From QHWK01 sp035315685 (GTDB lineage: Bacteria > Acidobacteriota > Vicinamibacteria > Vicinamibacterales > CAVVIG01): a stretch of 7,584 nt of DNA. Below the pieces are notes generated by a model, which saw only the letters and a list, made by a program, of their open reading frames with translations, was not told the origin of the DNA and ran no database searches. Shown one piece after another: positions 1 to 3,929 of the stretch. Position 1 is the stretch's first letter. Each line of letters begins with the position of its first letter. The stretch lies in assembly GCA_035315685.1 (NCBI GenBank), contig DATFXR010000812.1, positions 1 to 7,584 on the forward strand. Reading direction: 5' to 3'. Made by a program: the position numbers and the translations under genes.

Positions 1-1
1 C

Positions 2-385
2 GTCGGCGTTTCGCGCATCGGGCAGATCGCGTTCACGGTCTCGGACCTTCCGCGCGCGGTGGCGTTCTACCGCGACGTGCTCGGCCTCCCGTTCCTGTTC
101 GAGGCGCCGCCGAGCATGGCGTTCTTCGACTGTGGCGGCACCCGCCTGATGCTGACGCCGCCGGAGCGCGACGGGGCGGTGGCCGGGCAGCAGTTCAACT
201 CGGTCCTCTATTTTACGGTGGCGGCGATCCAGGATGCGGCGCGCGCGCTGGGGGAACGCGGCGTGAGCTTCGCGCAGCCGCCGCACATCGTCGCGCGACT
301 GGCCGCGTTCGATCTGTGGATGGCGTTCTTCCGTGACCCGGACGGCCACATGCTGGCCCTCATGAGCGAGGTGGCGCGAGCCTGA
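2..385 (+). CDS. VOC family (glyoxalase/bleomycin-resistance fold) protein, 5' end outside window
   Basis: Small protein of the vicinal oxygen chelate superfamily; substrate not predictable. The frame is open from base 2 and gives 127 residues. It begins with the typical first strand and helix (GQIAFTVSDLPRAVAFYRDV), followed by LGLPFLF, and ends with the characteristic last strand FFRDPDGHMLALMSEV. An internal GTG at base 59 could be taken as a start, but it would cut off the first beta strand, so the true start lies upstream of the window. One VOC module is about 120-130 residues, so almost the whole protein is present. The first-strand metal-ligand position appears to be Gln (GQIAF); some family members use Gln or His here, and Glu in the last strand (MSEV) may be the other ligand. 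The gene runs tail to tail into the GNAT gene on the other strand and overlaps it by 26 bp. Family assignment is firm; function (isomerase, dioxygenase or resistance protein) is open. Confidence 0.88.
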   Translation, partial: VGVSRIGQIAFTVSDLPRAVAFYRDVLGLPFLFEAPPSMAFFDCGGTRLMLTPPERDGAVAGQQFNSVLYFTVAAIQDAARALGERGVSFAQPPHIVARLAAFDLWMAFFRDPDGHMLALMSEVARA

Positions 386-950
386 GCTCCCAGGTCTCGT
401 CCACCAGCCTCTGTCCGAAGCTGTGGCTCGGCCGCGCGGCCACACAGCGAAAACCGGCGCGCCGGTAAATCCGGCGCGCCGCGTCGAGCTGGCGATGCGT
501 CCACAGCGACAGCGTCGAGTACCCGGCGTCGCGCGCAAAGCGGATGCACTCGTCGACCAGCCGGCGGCCCAGCCCGAGGCCGCGCGCGCCCGGATCGACG
601 ATCAGCAGCCGGAGCCTGGCCACGGTCTTCGATTTGCGCACCACGAACACCGAGCCGATGGGCACGCCGTCGCGCTCCGCGATCCAGCAGCGCTCGCCCG
701 ACGGATCGAACTCGTCGAGGAAGTCGGCGCAGGTGCGCGCGACCAGCACCTCGAACTCGGGAGAGTAGCCCCATTCGCGCGCATAGAGCTCGCCGTGGCG
801 CTGAATCACCCATCCCATGTCGCCGGGCCGATGCGGCCGCAGCACGTAGGGAACGGCGCGGGCCGGCTGCTCGCGATCGAGCAGCCGCGTGATCGTGCCC
901 ATCGCGGCGGTCAGCTGCCGGCGATCGGTGGCGCCGAGGTGATCGATCAT
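360..950 (-). CDS. GNAT family N-acetyltransferase (surviving part of a MarR/GNAT bifunctional protein)
   Basis: Acetyl-CoA-dependent N-acetyltransferase domain; acceptor unknown, cytoplasmic. From the ATG at 950 the product is 196 residues. Residues 1-25 (MIDHLGATDRRQLTAAMGTI...) are the last helix of a MarR domain. The GNAT domain runs from about 36 to 188. It has the acetyl-CoA pyrophosphate-binding loop around 117-132 (VDPGARGLGLGRRLV, matching R-x-x-G-x-G) and the C-terminal AARRIYRRAGF motif at about 157-167. The architecture matches the known 'HTH regulator/GNAT' fusion family, normally about 300 residues. Upstream of ATG 950 the frame stays open and encodes MarR sequence, but has no usual start codon before an in-frame TAG. 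ATG 950 is therefore the only start and lacks a clear Shine-Dalgarno. The acetyltransferase domain looks intact, so the ORF may still be active if translated, or may be an early pseudogene. Its 3' end overlaps the convergent VOC gene. Confidence 0.75.
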   Translation of the reverse strand: MIDHLGATDRRQLTAAMGTITRLLDREQPARAVPYVLRPHRPGDMGWVIQRHGELYAREWGYSPEFEVLVARTCADFLDEFDPSGERCWIAERDGVPIGSVFVVRKSKTVARLRLLIVDPGARGLGLGRRLVDECIRFARDAGYSTLSLWTHRQLDAARRIYRRAGFRCVAARPSHSFGQRLVDETWELRLAPPRS

Positions 951-1118
951 CGCGCCGACCGCGTCGCTGGTGCGCTGCTCGTACGGCGAAAAGGCGGCGC
1001 GCCCGGCAGCGGTGAGGCGCAGCCGGCTGTGGCGCCGGTCGTCGGGCGACGGCGCCCGCGTGAGGTAACGGCGGCTTTCGAAGCGGCGCAGAATCCGGCT
1101 CAGGTCGTTCGGGCAGCT
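951..1118 (-). pseudogene. Remnant of MarR winged-helix domain, 5'-truncated
   Basis: Reading the GNAT frame upstream of its ATG gives 56 more codons without a stop. They encode the second half of a MarR domain: DLSRILRRFESRRYL (end of the recognition helix), the wing with APSPDDRRHSRLRLT, then AAGRAAFSPYEQRTSDAVGA, leading directly into the GNAT part. The frame then meets TAG at 1121-1119. No ATG, GTG or TTG occurs in these 56 codons. The N-terminal half of the MarR domain (first helices and most of the HTH, about 70-80 residues) is missing. Only about 155 bp separate the break from the neighbouring VWA gene, and I see no MarR-like sequence in any frame there. The fragment therefore looks truncated by deletion or rearrangement rather than simply frameshifted. 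The DNA-recognition part is lost, so any autoregulatory role should be lost too. Confidence 0.72.
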
Positions 1119-1150
1119 CTAGCAGGTGGCGTGGTTCGCATAAGCGCCAG

Positions 1151-1275
1151 CTGGGTCGAGTAGGTCGGATCAGCGTGTGTCGAAACGTAGCGTGAGCCGG
1201 ATGGTATTTTGCCGCCAGGCGCATCGGTGAGAGTCCGACCTACCCGGCCTACCTGACCCACTAGACCCACCCGAC
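1151..1275. repeat. Intergenic inverted and tandem repeat element (REP-like)
   Basis: A perfect 10-bp inverted repeat, GTAGGTCGGA at 1160-1169 and TCCGACCTAC at 1234-1243, brackets about 64 bp. Inside the left part an imperfect palindrome runs from about 1164 to 1200 (TCGGATCAGCGT against AGCGTGAGCCGG). The right arm continues into a degenerate 8-10 bp tandem series of the type CCGACCTACC / CGGCCTACCT / GACCCACTA / GACCCACC up to the stop codon of the VWA gene. TGGGTC at 1152-1157 has its complement GACCCA at 1255-1260. No coding content is seen in the gap 1119-1275. The element sits exactly where the MarR/GNAT gene is broken. It resembles dispersed extragenic palindromes; whether it is multicopy cannot be seen here. 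Confidence 0.6.
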
Positions 1276-2211
1276 CTATTCCGGGCTGCGGCGCAGCGGC
1301 GGCGTCGCGACGAAGCCGTTGCGGGCGCGGACCCGGTACTCGCCGCGGTTCACCCGGACGCGCAGGCTGTGGTACTGGCCGTCGCCACCGCGCGCCGAGG
1401 TGTAGCCGAGAAGGTACTGGCTGTTCAGCTCCTCGGCGATCCGCGCCGTGGCGTCGGCCAGGTCGGCGGACGTCTGCACCACCTCGGTCCGGCCGCCGCT
1501 CTCGTTGGTGATTTCGCGCAGCGTCTGCGGGTTGATCCGCGTGTTGATCGGCGATCGATCCGGCGAGTCAATCGCGATCGCGTAGACGAACGCGTCGCTG
1601 CGCAGCAGTGCCGAGCGGACATCGCGGAGGTTCGCGGTGCTCGCGGTGTCGGCGCCGTCGGAGATGACGAGCAGCGCGGCGCGCTGGCGGTTCCGGCGCG
1701 CGACGAGCGGCATCGCCTCGATGATCGCGTCATAGATTGCCGTGCCACCCGACGGCCGGATCGCGGCCAGCGCGTGCGAGACGTCGGTCTGCGTGCGGGT
1801 CCACCCGGTGAGCGCGCGCGGCGTATGGTTGAACGTCAACAGGAAGAACTCGTCGGCGGGATCGAGCAGCTCGAAGAGGAACCGTTCGACCGCGGCGTGC
1901 GCGTCATGGATCCGCCGGCCGTACATGCTGTCGCTGACGTCGAGCAGGACGCCGAGGCCGACCGGGACCCGGTCTCGTGTGAACTGCGTGATGGTCTGAC
2001 GCGTGCCGTCCTCGTAGACTTCGAACACGTCCTGCGGCAGGTCGTGGACCAGACGGCCGTCCTTGTCGGTCACCGTCGCCGTCACGCTCGTGATCTCGAT
2101 CCCGGACTGGAACAGCTTGTTGTCGGGAATCGGCGGCTGCTGGCGCGCCGATAGCGAGACGAGCGCACCGCTCAGGATCGCGGCGACGAGCGGTGCAGAG
2201 TGCACGCCCAC
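1276..2211 (-). CDS. Exported VWA-domain protein, acidobacterial VWFA-related type
   Basis: Probable secreted or envelope adhesion/scaffold protein with a von Willebrand factor A domain; partner unknown. The 311-residue product starts at GTG 2211, since an in-frame TAG lies just upstream. It opens with a signal peptide (hydrophobic stretch about 7-21, likely cut after SLSA). A small beta domain at about 38-80 (SVTATVTDKDGRLVHDLPQDVFEVYEDG) is the lead-in typical of the acidobacterial VWFA-related family (TIGR03436). The VWA domain follows at about 83-265. It has an intact MIDAS metal site: DVSDSM at 91-96 (D-x-S-x-S), Thr in SGGTAIYDA at about 157, and Asp in VISDGADT at about 185. The C-terminus (SQYLLGYTSARGGDGQYHSLRVRV...RARNGF) is also characteristic of the family. 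No strong Shine-Dalgarno is visible. It is divergent from the TlpA-like gene. Family call is firm; biological role is unknown. Confidence 0.9.
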   Translation of the reverse strand: MGVHSAPLVAAILSGALVSLSARQQPPIPDNKLFQSGIEITSVTATVTDKDGRLVHDLPQDVFEVYEDGTRQTITQFTRDRVPVGLGVLLDVSDSMYGRRIHDAHAAVERFLFELLDPADEFFLLTFNHTPRALTGWTRTQTDVSHALAAIRPSGGTAIYDAIIEAMPLVARRNRQRAALLVISDGADTASTANLRDVRSALLRSDAFVYAIAIDSPDRSPINTRINPQTLREITNESGGRTEVVQTSADLADATARIAEELNSQYLLGYTSARGGDGQYHSLRVRVNRGEYRVRARNGFVATPPLRRSPE

Positions 2212-2255
2212 ACGGTGATGCTAACGCACTGGCGTAAAGGAAATGGTGCTTTTGT

Positions 2256-2271
2256 GGCGGCGGCCGCCGCC
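2256..2271. repeat. Perfect 16-bp GC palindrome in the divergent promoter region
   Basis: GGCGGCGGCCGCCGCC is its own reverse complement. It lies 15 bp upstream of the TTGACA of the rightward promoter and 45 bp from the VWA start. It could be a binding site for a dimeric regulator acting on both divergent genes. In DNA of this base composition a GGC/GCC run may also be compositional. No U-run follows in either direction, so it is not a good terminator. Confidence 0.35.
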
Positions 2272-2286
2272 GTGGCGTGGCCGTGG

Positions 2287-2316
2287 TTGACAAGCGCCGC
2301 GCATTTCACCGATAAC
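2287..2316 (+). promoter_or_regulatory. Sigma70-like promoter of the Cys-leader/TlpA-like transcript
   Basis: A perfect -35 box TTGACA at 2287-2292 is followed, after 18 bp, by GATAAC at 2311-2316 (4 of 6 matches to TATAAT). A start about 7 nt further, near 2323, would put transcription initiation 0-3 nt before the ATG of the Cys-rich leader ORF at 2326. The leader mRNA would then be leaderless or nearly so. Prediction from sequence only. Confidence 0.55.
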
Positions 2317-2325
2317 AGTGCAGGC

Positions 2326-2415
2326 ATGAACGTCGTCCGCTGTTGCCGCTGCTCGTGTTGTCCGGCCGGAGCTTTCTCCGGCCTGTCTCGCGGCGCGTCA
2401 CGTGCGGTCGTGTAG
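2326..2415 (+). CDS. Candidate cysteine-rich leader peptide, 29 codons
   Basis: ATG 2326 to TAG 2413-2415 encodes a 29-residue peptide starting MNVVRCCRCSCCPAGAF. Five of the seven codons 6-12 are Cys (2341-2361); no Cys occurs in the rest. The short ORF lies between a promoter and a terminator-like hairpin, ahead of the thiol-redox gene, as expected of an attenuator leader peptide whose ribosome senses Cys-tRNA supply. No Shine-Dalgarno precedes it, but it lies 0-3 nt from the predicted transcription start, which fits leaderless translation. Three of its five Cys codons are TGT, whereas the Cys codons of the TlpA-like, amidohydrolase and cytochrome genes here are TGC. Polycysteine leaderless leader ORFs that act as cysteine-responsive attenuators are known in mycobacteria; this assignment is by analogy. 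The frame continues open upstream to 2200, but that part would lie across the promoter. Confidence 0.55.
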   Translation: MNVVRCCRCSCCPAGAFSGLSRGASRAVV

Positions 2416-2449
2416 GCGTTCGCGCACGATCCGTAACCGCCGGCAGCAG

Positions 2450-2492
2450 GCCCGGGAAGCTCTCGTCGAGCGCTCCCGGGCTTTGTGTTTTT
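2450..2492 (+). terminator. Intrinsic-terminator-like hairpin in the leader of the TlpA-like gene
   Basis: GCCCGGGA (2450-2457) pairs perfectly with TCCCGGGC (2474-2481), with possible extra G-C pairs inside (2459-2460 with 2472-2473) and a small inner CTC/GAG stem. It is followed at once by CTTTGTGTTTTT-type sequence (2481-2492), eight or nine T in eleven. It lies only 16 nt before the ATG of the next gene, too close to serve an unrelated upstream gene, none of which exists on this strand. It therefore fits an attenuator, or the end of a small RNA. Confidence 0.62.
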
Positions 2493-2493
2493 C

Positions 2494-2500
2494 AGGGGGA
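2494..2500 (+). promoter_or_regulatory. Ribosome binding site of the TlpA-like gene
   Basis: AGGGGGA lies 8 nt before ATG 2509. It decides the start in favour of ATG 2509 over the in-frame GTG at 2485, which sits inside the U-tract of the terminator and has no such site. The site follows directly on the U-tract, so read-through is needed to expose it on the transcript from the promoter at 2287. Confidence 0.7.
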
Positions 2501-2508
2501 GTTGTCAG

Positions 2509-3765
2509 ATGAATACGAAACGCGCCGTCCTCATTGGCGTCGCCGCCCTCGCCCTCGTCGTTCGTGCCGCGCCGGCGCGCGCGCAGTCGCTGACGGGGCT
2601 GTGGGATGCCTCGGTGGTCGTCAGCGCCGGCCAGGACAAGGGGACGATCGAAGTGCCGTTCCGCTTCGAGATTGCCGGCTCGGGGTCGAGCGTGAAGGGC
2701 TCGTTCTTCAACGGCGACGAGAAGGTGACGTCCACATCGGGGCAGTTCGCGAACAACACGCTCACGCTCAATTTCGACGAGTACGGCACGAGAATCGAAG
2801 CCGCATTGAAGGACGGGCAGCTCGACGGGCAGTACACGCGCGGCACCCGCGGCGCGCCCTATCCGTTCAAGGCGAAGCGCTTCACGCCGGCCGTGCCGGG
2901 CGACGCGCAGATCCCGTCGATCGCCGGCCTGTGGAACGTCCAGGTCGGAAAGAGCTCCAAGGGCGAGGCCGCATGGCAATTGATCGTGCGGCAGTCGGGC
3001 CGGGAAGTGTCGGCGGTGATTCTGCGCATCGACGGCGATACCGGCGCGCTGACGGGAACCTACCGCGGCGGCAAATTCGTCCTCAGCCATTTCTCCGGGG
3101 CGCGGCCGCTCCGCCTCGAGCTGACGCCGGCGGGCGACGGCTCGCTCGCGGTGGTGCAGAACAAGGACAATCCGCTCACGGCGATTCGTGCCGAGCAGGC
3201 CAAGGCGAAGGGACTGCCGGAGCCAAGCGATCCGACACGGTTCACCAGCGTCAGCGATCCCACGGAGCCGTTCCGTTTCAGCTTTCCCGATGTGAACGGC
3301 AAGATCGTGTCGAACACCGACTCGCGCTTCGCCGGCAAGGTGGTCATCGTGGCGATTGGCGGCAGCTGGTGCCCGAACTGCCACGACGAGACGCCGTTTC
3401 TCGTCGACCTCTACAAGAAGTACAAGAGCCGCGGCCTCGAGATCGTGGAGCTGTCGTTCGAGGAAGAAGCGCAGCTGAAGGATCCGGTGCGCGTCCGCGC
3501 GTTCATCAAGAAGTACGGCGTGGAGTACACGGTGCTGCTGCCGGGCGAGCCGAAGGATCTCAACGCCAAGGTCCCGCAGGGCGTCAACCTCAACTCGTTC
3601 CCGACGACGTTCTTTCTCGGACGTGACGGACGCGTGCGCAGCGCCCACGCCGGCTTCCCCGGCAAGGCGAGCGGCAAGTTCCACGAGGAGACCGTCCATG
3701 AGGTGACAGCGCTGGTGGAGCATCTGCTGGCCGAAAAACCCGCGCAGACTTCAGCGGCGCGCTGA
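2509..3765 (+). CDS. Exported TlpA/thioredoxin-like thiol-disulfide oxidoreductase with N-terminal beta domains
   Basis: Probable extracytoplasmic thiol-disulfide reductase of the TlpA/AhpC-TSA (redoxin) type; partner unknown. The product is 418 residues. A signal peptide spans 1-26 (positive start, hydrophobic core, APARAQ cleavage region). Two similar beta-rich segments follow, each opening with a G-L-W motif (LTGLWDASVV at about 28, IAGLWNVQVG at about 138), which suggests an internal duplication of roughly 100-residue units. The thioredoxin domain spans about 255-410. It has the active site GGSWCPNCHDE with Cys 287 and Cys 291, a cis-Pro in NSFPTTFFL at about 365, and the strand FLGRDGRVRSAHAGF. 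The pair WCPNC differs from the common WCGPC/WCAPC but keeps CxxC. ATG 2509 is chosen because of a strong Shine-Dalgarno 8 nt upstream. The gene is preceded by the Cys-rich leader and terminator described separately, so expression may respond to cysteine supply. Fold and export are firm; the N-terminal domain's role is unknown. Confidence 0.9.
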   Translation: MNTKRAVLIGVAALALVVRAAPARAQSLTGLWDASVVVSAGQDKGTIEVPFRFEIAGSGSSVKGSFFNGDEKVTSTSGQFANNTLTLNFDEYGTRIEAALKDGQLDGQYTRGTRGAPYPFKAKRFTPAVPGDAQIPSIAGLWNVQVGKSSKGEAAWQLIVRQSGREVSAVILRIDGDTGALTGTYRGGKFVLSHFSGARPLRLELTPAGDGSLAVVQNKDNPLTAIRAEQAKAKGLPEPSDPTRFTSVSDPTEPFRFSFPDVNGKIVSNTDSRFAGKVVIVAIGGSWCPNCHDETPFLVDLYKKYKSRGLEIVELSFEEEAQLKDPVRVRAFIKKYGVEYTVLLPGEPKDLNAKVPQGVNLNSFPTTFFLGRDGRVRSAHAGFPGKASGKFHEETVHEVTALVEHLLAEKPAQTSAAR

Positions 3766-3770
3766 GAAAA

Positions 3771-3900
3771 TAGGAATTTGGAAATTGGAATTTGGAATGC
3801 GTACATCGAGTCCCGGCGTTCGGGTACTCGGGCGCGCGTCGAGTACGCCGGGCGTGCCGACGCCCTCCACGAATTCTTGATTCTTAATTCCAAATTCCTA
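3771..3900. repeat. 130-bp palindromic intergenic element, AT-rich arms with GC-rich hairpin core
   Basis: Perfect 13-bp terminal inverted repeat: TAGGAATTTGGAA at 3771-3783 and TTCCAAATTCCTA at 3888-3900. The left arm carries a second copy of GGAATTTGGAA at 3787-3797 (14-bp period). The core holds a composite stem: CCCGGC (3812-3817) with GCCGGG (3847-3852), and GTACTCG (3824-3830) with CGAGTAC (3840-3846). The arms are far more AT-rich than the surrounding genes. The element fills almost the whole gap between the TlpA-like stop (3765) and the amidohydrolase ATG (3930). It looks like a small non-autonomous (MITE- or REP-like) element; no target duplication is evident. It may act as a terminator-like structure or supply promoter sequence. 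Confidence 0.68.
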
Positions 3901-3929
3901 ATCGTGTGTGTTCGGCTACACTCGTGCGC

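Larger units (their letters stand above)
2323..2492 (+). promoter_or_regulatory. Candidate cysteine-responsive transcription attenuator (structured leader RNA)
   Basis: The predicted leader of about 170 nt contains three successive hairpins. Hairpin A is 2364-2371 with 2376-2383 (GGCCGGAG, loop CTTT, CTCCGGCC), a perfect 8-bp stem starting 2 nt after the last Cys codon and still inside the leader ORF. Hairpin B is 2401-2406 with 2423-2428 (CGTGCG/CGCACG), spanning the leader stop codon. Hairpin C is the terminator at 2450-2481. An alternative pairing joins GGCCTG at 2380-2385 to CAGGCC at 2447-2452, extendable by CC/GG (2378-2379 with 2454-2455) across one bulged C. It uses the 3' arm of A and the 5' arm of C, so it excludes both. 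A ribosome stalled on the Cys codons would cover the 5' arm of A, favour the alternative pairing and allow read-through. Free translation would let A and C form and stop transcription. The pairings are seen; the mechanism is inferred. Confidence 0.5.

Noticed and set aside
208..1224. Long minus-strand open frame of 338 codons
   Set aside because: Its translation is Arg/Ala/Pro-rich low-complexity sequence, the usual shadow in GC-rich DNA. The GNAT/MarR frame on the same strand and the VOC frame carry recognisable domains.
1119..1275. Frameshifted N-terminal half of the MarR domain
   Set aside because: No frame in this stretch gives MarR-like helices, and the space is too short for the missing residues once the repeat is taken out.
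2200..2325. N-terminal extension of the Cys-rich ORF to a GTG at 2200 (71 codons)
   Set aside because: The added part has no Shine-Dalgarno, lies across the TTGACA/GATAAC promoter and the GC palindrome, and encodes composition-driven sequence (AAAAAVAW).
2343..3626. Long plus-strand open frame out of phase with the TlpA-like gene, and a matching minus-strand frame at 2398-3723
   Set aside because: Both give Arg-rich sequence without domains and overlap a frame with signal peptide and WCPNC motif.
3751..3765. Hairpin TCAGCG/CGCTGA at the TlpA-like stop codon as an intrinsic terminator
   Set aside because: Only six base pairs, and an A-run rather than a T-run follows.
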